Shown here one piece after another: positions 56,483-64,000 of a DNA stretch of 64,000 bases (its first letter is position 1; each line of letters opens with the position of its first letter). This stretch comes from Cyclobacteriaceae bacterium. Its GTDB lineage: Bacteria > Bacteroidota > Bacteroidia > Cytophagales > Cyclobacteriaceae. The stretch is from positions 1 through 64,000 of the forward strand of contig JANQSI010000013.1 of the NCBI GenBank assembly GCA_028284125.1, in the 5' to 3' direction. A model generated the notes under the pieces. It did not search any database. It had not been told where the DNA came from and saw only the letters and a list, made by a program, of their open reading frames with translations. A program made the translations under genes and the position numbers.

Positions 56483-58708
56483 ATGAGGCAGTTACTCCTC
56501 TTCATTACCTTTTTTTTCGCAAGTGGCGCATCTCTATGTCAATCCAAAGCAATTGACAGTTTGAATCGTGCTTTATCTCTTGCAAAAGAGGATACCTCAA
56601 GAGCAAAGATTCTCATTGAGCTGACTGGCGAATATGACTTGTGGGACAGTACAGGATTAACGATCGCACAAAAGGCATACAGAATTTCCCTTGAAACAAA
56701 TTCTGAAGAGTCTTTAGCTGCAAGTGAAGTCGCATTGGGACTATACCACTTTGCAGCGGGCTCTGATTCGGGAAAGCTGCTCCTTAATGGAGCAATTCGA
56801 CGATTCGAAAAAGAAGAGTTAAACAGGGAAATAGCTGATACCTATTGGAGCATGTCATCAATTTTCGAACGTCAAAATGAATTTGATTCGGCTATTCATT
56901 ATTTGGAGAAATCCCTCAATTTATCAAAAGCGGTCGATTACTACAGCGGTATTGCAGAGGCAAGCTTCTCGCTTAGTACGCTCCACAACATTAGGGGGAA
57001 TAACTCCCTGGCATTGAAGTATAGCATTGAAGGCAAAGAAAATTATGAAGAAGTTGATGATCAGGGAAGTGTTTCTGAATCACTGAATCAAATGGGAATA
57101 ATCTATGATCATATGGGTTTGTATGCAGAGGCCATTGATCATCTTTTACAAGCGAGAGAAATTGCACAAGAAGTTAATGATGTTCAGATTGAAATATTGA
57201 TCATCAACAACCTGGGAGTTGTCTATGATAATATGGATAATCCTATGGCAGCACTTGAATACTACGAAGAAGCCTTGGAGAAATCAGGGATTTTTAAGTA
57301 CAAAGAGGATGAAGCCACGTTACTCAACAACATTTCCTACGTCTATCTAAAAAAAGGTGACACACTGCAAGCCAAAGAAGCACTTTGGAAAACAATGAAG
57401 ATTGTCGAAAAAAATGGTCTCCCTTGTTTTGATCTCTACCCGCAAGAAGGAATTGGCTCTATATATGTAGGCTCGAATCAATTGGATTCTGCGAACTACT
57501 ATTTAAATAAAGCACTGGAAGGTGGACAAGAATGTGAAGACGTTGGTATACTCACTGCTGTTTACAAGAGCCTTGGTGAAATGTATGAAAAGCAAGGCGA
57601 GTATAATAAGGCACTTCAAGCACTGAATCAATCTCTTGAGATAGCAACAAAGGCTGAGCTGAACACCGATGCAAAAATTACTTTGCTTTCACTTTACAAT
57701 TTTCATAAACGCCGAGGAAATACCTCGAGGGCTTTGTTTCACCTGGAAAATTACCGTACACTGACTGATTCCTTAGAAAAGACTAAAAACATCGAAAAGG
57801 CCAATCAATTAGCTGCTGAGTATGAATTCAGAAAGCAAATGGAATCTATCAGGGCTGAGCAGCTGGCCAATGAAATGGCATTTGGACAAAGAATGGCAGC
57901 ACAAAACAGAGAGAAGATGTTTATTTTCCTGGCCTTAATTCTGGTATTTCTGCTGCTGCTTACACTTGGCCGGTCTTACGTGTTGATACAAAGACAAAAC
58001 AAAAAGCTAAAATGGTTGAATGAAGAAAAAAATACTTTGATGGGTGTTGTTGCGCATGACCTGCGAAACCCCTTAAATATGATTAAAGGACTAATGCAAT
58101 TGGTCGTTGGTGTGAAAACAGTGACAGAAGAGGATGATTCAGAAAAATACCTTCACCTGATCAAAATGTCGACCCAGAAAATGACCGATATGATTGACAA
58201 AGTACTGGATATAAGCGCAATTGAAAACATGAAGGTCAATTTGAATATGTCGAAAGAAGATCTCACAAAATTGCTATCACGTTCGGCTGAGAATTTTGAG
58301 TATTTGGCCGCTAAGAAAGACATCAAAATTGAGCAAGTATTTAACGCTGATGATACGCACTATTCAGCAATTGATTCCAATTACTTCGAACAGATCATGG
58401 ATAATTTGATTTCTAATGGAATTAAATTTTCAGACACTGGTAAAAAGATAACCATTGACATAAAAAGTGAAGGCGGCTTTCAAGTGGTTTCAGTAAAAGA
58501 TGAAGGGCCAGGAATAAGTAAAGAGGAACAAAAGAATCTCTTTAACCGATTCCAAACACTAGCTGCCAAGCCCACGAGCAATGAGCAGTCAATAGGGCTT
58601 GGTCTTTCAATTGTCAAAAAATTTGTGACAGCTATGGAAGGAGAAATTTACTGTGAGAGTGAACTAGGAAGTGGAACGACTTTCTTTTTGAAATTCAAAG
58701 AAGCCTAA
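56483..58708 (+). CDS. Sensor histidine kinase with TPR repeats (HisKA/HATPase_c)
   Basis: The start at MRQLLLFI gives a signal peptide (ITFFFASGASLCQ); 741 residues. A TPR region (about 30-440, with repeated ALKYSIEGKENYEEV, AIDHLLQAREIAQEV units) is followed by a membrane helix (about 475-495), HisKA with His525 in VAHDLRNPLNMIKG, and a complete HATPase_c domain (DNLISNGIKF, DEGPGI, GLGLSIVKKF). An active kinase is expected. No response regulator is nearby. It is the second TPR kinase in this window, of a different HisKA class from the one at 32 kb. Confidence 0.9.
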   Translation: MRQLLLFITFFFASGASLCQSKAIDSLNRALSLAKEDTSRAKILIELTGEYDLWDSTGLTIAQKAYRISLETNSEESLAASEVALGLYHFAAGSDSGKLLLNGAIRRFEKEELNREIADTYWSMSSIFERQNEFDSAIHYLEKSLNLSKAVDYYSGIAEASFSLSTLHNIRGNNSLALKYSIEGKENYEEVDDQGSVSESLNQMGIIYDHMGLYAEAIDHLLQAREIAQEVNDVQIEILIINNLGVVYDNMDNPMAALEYYEEALEKSGIFKYKEDEATLLNNISYVYLKKGDTLQAKEALWKTMKIVEKNGLPCFDLYPQEGIGSIYVGSNQLDSANYYLNKALEGGQECEDVGILTAVYKSLGEMYEKQGEYNKALQALNQSLEIATKAELNTDAKITLLSLYNFHKRRGNTSRALFHLENYRTLTDSLEKTKNIEKANQLAAEYEFRKQMESIRAEQLANEMAFGQRMAAQNREKMFIFLALILVFLLLLTLGRSYVLIQRQNKKLKWLNEEKNTLMGVVAHDLRNPLNMIKGLMQLVVGVKTVTEEDDSEKYLHLIKMSTQKMTDMIDKVLDISAIENMKVNLNMSKEDLTKLLSRSAENFEYLAAKKDIKIEQVFNADDTHYSAIDSNYFEQIMDNLISNGIKFSDTGKKITIDIKSEGGFQVVSVKDEGPGISKEEQKNLFNRFQTLAAKPTSNEQSIGLGLSIVKKFVTAMEGEIYCESELGSGTTFFLKFKEA

Positions 58709-59782
58709 TTATCCAATTTCAACTTTAACTTGATCGGTAAGTGGTTTTCCAACACATGTAAGGACATAACCTTCATCTAATTCTTCCTGAGAAAGTCCTT
58801 CTGCTTCGTCGGTGCTTATTTCCCCTTCCAGGCATTTTCCACGACAAGCGGTGCAAAGTCCACTTTGACACGAGTAAGGCATGTCCAAATCAGCCTCGAG
58901 TGCAGTATCAAGAATTGAGGCGCTTTTCTTAACCGTAACTAAATGTTCTTCACCATCTAGTAGAATGGTGACTTCACTTTTTCCGCCATCACCAGTTGCA
59001 ATAATCTCCTTTGGAGAAGTTTTACCTGCTTCAAAGCTTTCCATTCTTATCTGGCTCTTTGAAAAACCTTTTTCCTCCAATCCAAAAAAAGCAATATCCA
59101 TCATAGGCTGTGGGCCACAAATGTAAAATTCCGTTTGATCGTCGCAACCGGCAGAGTCACAAATCAACGAGATCATTTCATTAGTAAGTCTTCCTGAATA
59201 ATCAGCATCTCCATCTTCCAAGACATGAATGGCACTGAACCGGCCACTATGAGTTTCCTGAAGTTGATTAATGAGTTCTTTGAAAATGATGTATTCTGGA
59301 CTTCTATTCGCGTATACTAAGGTTGCCTTACTATCTGGCTCTTTCAACAAAACAGACCGAATAATTGATATTAATGGCGTGATTCCGCTTCCTCCTCCAA
59401 AAAAGACTGCATTTCTGGTATTTGTGGAATCATAGTTCGTGGTAAAGAGTCCCATTGGTTCCATTACCTCAACTTCATCACCAGCTTTTATATGATCATT
59501 CAAATAGTTGGACATGGCGCCTTCTGGCACTCGTTTGACGGTTACAGCTGGATGCTCATCTTCAAATGGTGTAGAACAAAGAGAATAAGCTCTTCTTATC
59601 TTTTTACCGGCTACCTCTGAAATTACAGTGATGAACTGTCCCGGCTGATAATCAAAATTCGATGGCTTTTCGAATACAAGATTTACTGCATCTTTTGCAA
59701 TATGAACAACCTCCCTCACTTTAAGGTCCCGATATCTCTCGTCTGCTTGTGGTTTTTTCTTCTTAAATAATCCGAATGCCAT
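58709..59782 (-). CDS. FAD/NAD(P) oxidoreductase with C-terminal 2Fe-2S ferredoxin domain
   Basis: The start at MAFGLFKKKK gives 357 residues. Order: FAD-binding domain (about 12-110, RRAYSLCSTP), NAD(P)-binding domain (about 120-235, FFGGGSGITPLISI and YICGPQPMM) and a plant-type 2Fe-2S domain (about 265-357) with Cys ligands in SCQSGLCTAC (C-x4-C-x2-C) and a late TCVG. It resembles PaaE-type reductases, which pass electrons from NADPH to an oxygenase or desaturase. The partner is not in the window. The stop abuts the kinase stop (convergent). It has its own promoter, divergent from purB. Confidence 0.92.
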   Translation of the reverse strand: MAFGLFKKKKPQADERYRDLKVREVVHIAKDAVNLVFEKPSNFDYQPGQFITVISEVAGKKIRRAYSLCSTPFEDEHPAVTVKRVPEGAMSNYLNDHIKAGDEVEVMEPMGLFTTNYDSTNTRNAVFFGGGSGITPLISIIRSVLLKEPDSKATLVYANRSPEYIIFKELINQLQETHSGRFSAIHVLEDGDADYSGRLTNEMISLICDSAGCDDQTEFYICGPQPMMDIAFFGLEEKGFSKSQIRMESFEAGKTSPKEIIATGDGGKSEVTILLDGEEHLVTVKKSASILDTALEADLDMPYSCQSGLCTACRGKCLEGEISTDEAEGLSQEELDEGYVLTCVGKPLTDQVKVEIG

Positions 59783-59801
59783 TTTTTGATTTTTTGCGGC
59801 G

Positions 59802-59832
59802 CAAAGGTAATTCTCCACTGACCGACAGACAA
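59802..59832 (-). promoter_or_regulatory. Promoter of the ferredoxin reductase gene
   Basis: On the minus strand TTG (59832-59830) is followed after 20 bases by TACCTTTG (59809-59802), a match to the Bacteroidota consensus. It lies 20 bases upstream of the ATG at 59782. Confidence 0.55.
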
Positions 59833-59847
59833 GTAAACAGGATAACG

Positions 59848-59855
59848 TAATTTTG
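59848..59855 (+). promoter_or_regulatory. -7 element of purB
   Basis: TAATTTTG matches TAnnTTTG 24 bases upstream of the purB ATG. No clear TTTG is found at -33. Together with the divergent element it makes a short shared promoter region. Confidence 0.45.
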
Positions 59856-59878
59856 CGTTCTCATTTTTAACAAAAAAT

Positions 59879-61222
59879 ATGAATTTCAATCCTCTGGAAG
59901 GTATTTCTCCAATCGATGGTAGGTATCGAAGCAAGGTCCAGTCACTTTCAAATTTCTTTGCAGAAAAGGCGCTTATCCAGTACAGAGTAAAAGTTGAGAT
60001 TCTATATTTCATCGCATTAGCTGAATCGGGAATTCCACAATTATCTGGTTACGATCAAGCAAATAATTCCAATCTGAAAAAAATCTATGAGAACTTCTCT
60101 CTTCAGGATGCAGAAGCAATCAAGGAAATTGAGCAGACCACCAACCATGATGTAAAAGCCGTCGAATATTTCATCAAGGAGAAATTCGATTCATTGGGCC
60201 TAGGTGACTTCAAAGAGTTTATTCATTTTGGTCTCACTTCTCAGGACATCAACAACACAGCCATTCCGCTTTCACTGAAAGATGGAATGAGCGAGGTTTT
60301 CACTCCAAAATTGAATCAGCTAATTGAGAAATTAGATCAGCTTTCAAAAAAATGGGAAAACATTCCAATGCTAGCCAAAACCCACGGTCAGCCAGCCTCC
60401 CCTACTCGACTTGGAAAGGAATTCGGTGTATTTGTTTCACGACTTAAAGGGCAAGCGAACGCACTGGAAAATATTCCTTACGCAGCAAAATTTGGTGGTG
60501 CGACTGGAAATTTCAATGCGCATTTTGTTACCTATCCTGATCAGGATTGGCATGCATTCGGTGATTCGTTTGTAGAAAAGTTCTTAGGCCTAAAAAGAAG
60601 CTATCCAACCACTCAGATCGAGCACTATGACCACCTGGCGGCACTTTTTGACTGCATCAAGCGAATCAATACGATTCTCATCGATTTAAGCAGGGATGTT
60701 TGGCAATACATTTCAATGAACTATTTCAAGCAAACCATTTCCAAAAATGAAGTGGGTTCTTCTGCCATGCCGCATAAAGTCAACCCGATCGATTTTGAAA
60801 ATGCGGAGGGAAATTTTGGTATAGCAAATGCTTTGTTTGAGCACTTAAGTGGCAAACTACCTGTTTCCAGATTACAACGAGATCTTACCGATTCAACGGT
60901 ACTCCGAAACATAGGCGTCCCGGTTGCACACTCGTTTTTAGCATTACTTTCTTTGGAAAAAGGCTTGGATAAAATTACTGTCAATGAAGAAGCAATCAAG
61001 GCTGACTTGGAGGATAATTGGGCGGTTGTTGCAGAGGCGATCCAAACGATATTGAGACGTGAAGGATATCCTAAACCTTACGAGGCATTGAAGGAACTTA
61101 CCCGAACGAATGAAGTAATCAATGAAGAAGCCATAAAGTCCTTCATCCAAGGGTTGAATATTTCAGATGAAGTGAAAGAGGAGTTAAACCAGATTACTCC
61201 TTTTAACTATGTTGGCAATTAA
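59879..61222 (+). CDS. purB: Adenylosuccinate lyase
   Basis: Cleaves adenylosuccinate to AMP and SAICAR to AICAR in purine synthesis. The 447 residues belong to the longer PurB type (E. coli-like), with PLEGISPIDGRYRSK at the N terminus, the catalytic-loop signature GSSAMPHKVNPIDFENAEG and a histidine in KTHGQPASPTRLGKE. It is a single gene, divergent from the reductase and convergent with pyrB (stops overlap by 4 bases). The partner purA is at the other end of the window. Confidence 0.97.
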   Translation: MNFNPLEGISPIDGRYRSKVQSLSNFFAEKALIQYRVKVEILYFIALAESGIPQLSGYDQANNSNLKKIYENFSLQDAEAIKEIEQTTNHDVKAVEYFIKEKFDSLGLGDFKEFIHFGLTSQDINNTAIPLSLKDGMSEVFTPKLNQLIEKLDQLSKKWENIPMLAKTHGQPASPTRLGKEFGVFVSRLKGQANALENIPYAAKFGGATGNFNAHFVTYPDQDWHAFGDSFVEKFLGLKRSYPTTQIEHYDHLAALFDCIKRINTILIDLSRDVWQYISMNYFKQTISKNEVGSSAMPHKVNPIDFENAEGNFGIANALFEHLSGKLPVSRLQRDLTDSTVLRNIGVPVAHSFLALLSLEKGLDKITVNEEAIKADLEDNWAVVAEAIQTILRREGYPKPYEALKELTRTNEVINEEAIKSFIQGLNISDEVKEELNQITPFNYVGN

Positions 61223-62148
61223 TCAGGATTTATTCCTGCCAGCAAATAAAGAACTGCCATTCGAATGGCAACTCCATTTTCAACCTGATCAAGTATGATG
61301 GAATGTTCTGAATCTGCAACATCACTGGTGATCTCAATCCCACGGTTGATTGGGCCTGGATGCATGATAGTGATCTCTTTATCAAGGGAATCCAACAATT
61401 GCTTATTCACACCAAAATATTGTGCATATTCTCTGAGTGAAGGAAAGTAACTCATCTGCTGCCGTTCTAACTGGATCCGAAGAATGTTGGCAACATCGCA
61501 CCATTCGAGTGCTTTTCGAATGTCCGTTTCAACTTCAACCCCCAGCTCCTTGATGTGTTTTGGCAATAAAGTGGCTGGACCACAAACCATGACTTTCGCA
61601 CCTAAAATTTGCAGCGCAAAAATGTTTGATAACGCAACTCGAGAATGAAGAATATCGCCTACAATCACTACTTTCTTGCCTTCTACTTTTCCAGTTCTCT
61701 CGAGAATTGAAAAGGTATCCAGTAAAGCTTGTGTCGGGTGTTCATGTGTTCCATCTCCGGCGTTGATAATATTGGCGTCAATGTGCTTGGAAAGGAAATG
61801 TGGAGCTCCCGGGCTTGCATGGCGCATCACCACCATATCCACTTTCATGGCCAGGATATTGTTAATCGTATCCAGCAGTGTTTCACCTTTCTTGACTGAG
61901 CTTCCTGAAGCAGAAAAATTCAGTACATCAGCAGAAAGTCGTTTTTCAGCTAACTCGAATGAAAGCTTTGTTCGGGTAGAATTTTCAAAAAAGATATTGG
62001 CAATTGTTACGTCGCGAAGTGAAGGTACTTTCTTGATCGGACGGTTAATGACTTCTTTAAAATTGGATGCGGTTCGGAAAATGAGTTCTATATCTTCTCT
62101 GTCGAGATTCTTAATACCAAGGAGATGTTTCGTTTTCAGTTGGCTCAT
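61219..62148 (-). CDS. pyrB: Aspartate carbamoyltransferase catalytic subunit
   Basis: Joins carbamoyl phosphate and aspartate in pyrimidine biosynthesis. The 309 residues contain the carbamoyl-phosphate binding STRTKLSFELA loop (about residues 56-66), the HPTQALLD segment near residue 135 and a late HPGPINRGIEI region. No pyrI regulatory subunit follows. It overlaps the end of pyrR by 4 bases (ATGA), so the two are coupled; pyrR probably regulates expression. Confidence 0.97.
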   Translation of the reverse strand: MSQLKTKHLLGIKNLDREDIELIFRTASNFKEVINRPIKKVPSLRDVTIANIFFENSTRTKLSFELAEKRLSADVLNFSASGSSVKKGETLLDTINNILAMKVDMVVMRHASPGAPHFLSKHIDANIINAGDGTHEHPTQALLDTFSILERTGKVEGKKVVIVGDILHSRVALSNIFALQILGAKVMVCGPATLLPKHIKELGVEVETDIRKALEWCDVANILRIQLERQQMSYFPSLREYAQYFGVNKQLLDSLDKEITIMHPGPINRGIEITSDVADSEHSIILDQVENGVAIRMAVLYLLAGINPD

Positions 62149-62687
62149 TCTTCCTTATTGATTAACCATATATTATCCTTCTTTCCTTGTTCCTTCAGTT
62201 CCACCAGCACCTTTTGTGATTGGATCGTATTCACTTTCCTTCCTGTGTAGTTTGCTTGGATCGGGATATGCCTGCTATAAAGTCGATCAATCAGGACCAG
62301 CAATTCGACTTTTGACGGTCGTCCAAAAGCATTGATTGCATCCAGGGCTGCTCGAACTGTCCTTCCTGTGAAAAGTACATCATCAACCAAAATCACATTT
62401 TGATTTTCGATAGGAAACGAAATTTTGGTCTGACTTGCTGCTATCAATTCATCTCTTCTTCTGAAGTCATCCCGGTGAAATGTAGTGTCTAGTAATCCCA
62501 ATTTGACATTAGATATTTTGAGATTCTCAAGCTCAGTTTTGATACGCTCAGCAAGGAAAATGCCGCGGGGTTGCATTCCGATAATCACGGACTGGGAAAA
62601 ATCTTCATGAACTTCAATGAGCTGTTGGCACAATCGACTGATAGTGACCTTGAGTAGCTGACTATCGAAAAGCAGGCGCTTTTGCAT
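62145..62687 (-). CDS. pyrR: Bifunctional pyr operon regulator / uracil phosphoribosyltransferase
   Basis: A 180-residue PyrR-type phosphoribosyltransferase with the PRPP-binding motif VILVDDVLFTGRTVRAALDA (about residues 95-115), and N-terminal SVIIGMQPRGIFLAERI. In many bacteria PyrR binds pyr mRNA to attenuate transcription; no such leader hairpin is evident here in the 33-base gap before the gene, so the enzyme activity may be the main function. It is coupled to pyrB (ATGA). A TATTTTTG element is seen upstream of it. Confidence 0.94.
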   Translation of the reverse strand: MQKRLLFDSQLLKVTISRLCQQLIEVHEDFSQSVIIGMQPRGIFLAERIKTELENLKISNVKLGLLDTTFHRDDFRRRDELIAASQTKISFPIENQNVILVDDVLFTGRTVRAALDAINAFGRPSKVELLVLIDRLYSRHIPIQANYTGRKVNTIQSQKVLVELKEQGKKDNIWLINKEE

Positions 62688-62701
62688 GATAAAACTTCAC
62701 G

Positions 62702-62709
62702 CAAAAATA
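62702..62709 (-). promoter_or_regulatory. -7 element upstream of pyrR
   Basis: TATTTTTG on the minus strand, followed by CG, lies 14 bases from the pyrR start. There is no convincing -33 element. The 5' leader would be very short. Confidence 0.35.
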
Positions 62710-62720
62710 AGTGTTATGAT

Positions 62721-64000
62721 CTAATTGAGTTCTTTATCAACATTAAATTGGATCTTGTTGAGATAGAAAACTTTCCGGTTGACTCTTCCAGCTACTCCAT
62801 TTTCATTTCTAATGCTCTGAACACCGTAAGCAAATAAGTTATTTCCATACCATCGCTCTACGCCTTCTATACGTGGATCCTTTGTCTTCAACTCGTCTGA
62901 TTCGAAAGATAACTTGACAGGATTAAATGTTCGTCCTTCAACAATATCATTGTTATAAACGACCTTGGATCGAATCTCATTTTCTTCCAAATATGTAAGC
63001 ACAATCTTATCTCCAGCTCCAGTCACCATTACATTTTCTTCCAGCTCAAAACTTTGCTTATCCTCGATTTTGAATGTGTGGTCCCAAATGATATTGCAAT
63101 TCGAATCAAATCCAACAACTACCGCATGTGTGTATTTGTAACCCAGGAAGTCTGGATTGTAAGGTTGAAATCCACGATAGCTGTTGTTCCTAAATCCACC
63201 TATGTCATTATATGGTCCAAAAGCTCCACTATTCCCATAGCTATATCGAGGATAATAGGCCTCCGCAATCATGATATAATGATCATCCCGTTGCAAAATT
63301 TTATGAACCAAAAGCCGATAATTGAATTTTTTGATCTTGCCTTTTTCCTTCTTCCTTTCTATCCTGTTTTTGATTCTACTTTCTCTCTTAGGTTTAAGAT
63401 GGCTAAAGAAGTTATTTAGATCAGCAAACGCATAATACTTATTGAACTGTTGTGCGCCATTGATGAATTTACTCAAGTAGAACCCTTGGCTGTACATCGG
63501 TGATTTCTTCGAATGCGTTCCAGCCAGATACTGAAGCCCATTAGCAAATGTTGTACTTGCGCCATCTATCAAACTTTTCTTTTCTCCAGGATTTAGAAGG
63601 TTGTCCTGGATCAAATCTCCTTTTTCTGTAAATGTTTTTACACGAACAGTAAATCGCTTATTTCTCATCCGCTCCGATAGGATCACAGTGAAAAATTTTG
63701 ATTCTTTATCAACCACTATATCCAGCATGTTATTCTTATTGTCATAGAATCCCGGTACAACCTTCGGCTTTTTATCATTGATGTTATAGGTAATTACCAC
63801 TGGACGAAAGTTGGCATATCCGCCAATAAGTAGTGTCTCACCTACCGATTCAAAGTGAGAAATACTAACCGGGAAAACAGTGCTGATTTCATAAATCGCA
63901 TTTTCCTCGCTATCGGCATCCAATTCCAATACAACCAATTCCTCACTCCTGTATCTGCTTTTGCTATAAAGAAGATAGAACTTGCCACCGAAATAATCAT
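62721..64000 (-). CDS. Hypothetical exported-like protein, 5' end beyond the window
   Basis: The frame stays open from the stop at 62721 to the right edge (the residues near the edge read DYFGGKFYLLYSKSRYRSEELVVLEL), so the N terminus is missing and at least 426 residues are present. I do not recognise the family. The content is rich in beta-strand patterns with repeating units (HFESVGETLLIGGYANFRPVVITYNI, KRFTVRVKTFTEKGDLI), suggesting a propeller-like fold; a region of charged residues (KPKRESRIKNRIERKKEKGKIKK) lies in the middle. It is probably transcribed with pyrR or independently. Confidence 0.6.
   Translation of the reverse strand, partial: DYFGGKFYLLYSKSRYRSEELVVLELDADSEENAIYEISTVFPVSISHFESVGETLLIGGYANFRPVVITYNINDKKPKVVPGFYDNKNNMLDIVVDKESKFFTVILSERMRNKRFTVRVKTFTEKGDLIQDNLLNPGEKKSLIDGASTTFANGLQYLAGTHSKKSPMYSQGFYLSKFINGAQQFNKYYAFADLNNFFSHLKPKRESRIKNRIERKKEKGKIKKFNYRLLVHKILQRDDHYIMIAEAYYPRYSYGNSGAFGPYNDIGGFRNNSYRGFQPYNPDFLGYKYTHAVVVGFDSNCNIIWDHTFKIEDKQSFELEENVMVTGAGDKIVLTYLEENEIRSKVVYNNDIVEGRTFNPVKLSFESDELKTKDPRIEGVERWYGNNLFAYGVQSIRNENGVAGRVNRKVFYLNKIQFNVDKELN

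Overview
The window is a chromosomal segment of a Bacteroidota bacterium, most likely a Cytophagales-type, probably marine, glider relative. Evidence: the 16S rRNA 5' end at the left edge reads as Bacteroidota; there is a SusC/SusD pair, a protein with a type IX secretion (T9SS) C-terminal sorting domain, a PorE-like TPR/propeller/OmpA protein, Bacteroidota-type promoters (TTG/TTTG, an 18-21 bp spacer, then TAnnTTTG), few Shine-Dalgarno sequences and AT-rich DNA. Nothing looks like a prophage, plasmid, IS element or CRISPR array; most of the window is housekeeping core with short accessory patches.

Layout. 1-4.7 kb: start of an rRNA operon (minus) with two promoter-like elements, then a minus-strand operon rel/spoT-fur-STAS-purA. 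4.8-8.3 kb (plus): tRNA-Leu(UAG), trigger factor (TTG start), clpP, clpX. 8.3-13.6 kb (minus): a degenerate LpxB-like protein and a SusD/SusC nutrient-uptake pair. 13.9-21.1 kb (minus): PorE-like protein, a small membrane protein, queE, folD, lepA, dtd and an NAD(P)-binding protein. 21.2-30.5 kb: a divergent pair (small membrane protein / IscA-like protein without the C-terminal CxC), a 1788-residue secreted protein with three DUF2341-LamG-type units, folB, a DivIVA-domain protein translationally coupled to a WD40 protein, and a phosphopantetheinyl transferase. 30.5-34.2 kb: a PAS/HisKA protein with no ATPase domain and a TPR-HisKA_2 kinase. 34.3-39.4 kb: an S9 peptidase, then a PadR-controlled MacB/FtsX-type permease. 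39.5-46.6 kb: SirB1-like protein, acyl-CoA carboxylase beta subunit, MCE/MlaD protein and AmiC-type amidase (minus), with an LptD-like protein divergent (plus). 46.7-48.9 kb: an orphan 89-residue protein, two AraC-type regulators and a short-transcript zone with two strong terminators, one following a 45-codon ORF. 49-51.4 kb: ECF sigma factor, putative anti-sigma factor and beta-barrel protein. 52.1-53.8 kb: a four-gene SPFH, DUF4177-like, membrane protein, ribbon-helix-helix operon. 53.9-64 kb: M14 peptidase, TPR histidine kinase, FAD/2Fe-2S oxidoreductase, purB, pyrB, pyrR and a partial gene running off the right edge.

How the genes work together: purA and purB carry out adenylosuccinate steps, and pyrR-pyrB is a pyrimidine unit. 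Trigger factor, ClpP and ClpX form the proteostasis set. The MCE protein, amidase, LptD-like protein and possibly the LpxB-like protein serve the envelope. PorE-like protein plus the CTD-bearing giant protein point to T9SS secretion. The part I regard as least described is the compact SPFH/DUF4177/membrane/RHH operon at 52.1-53.8 kb; the short-RNA/small-ORF zone at 48.5-48.9 kb is second. All functions are inferred by reading motifs; no database search was possible.
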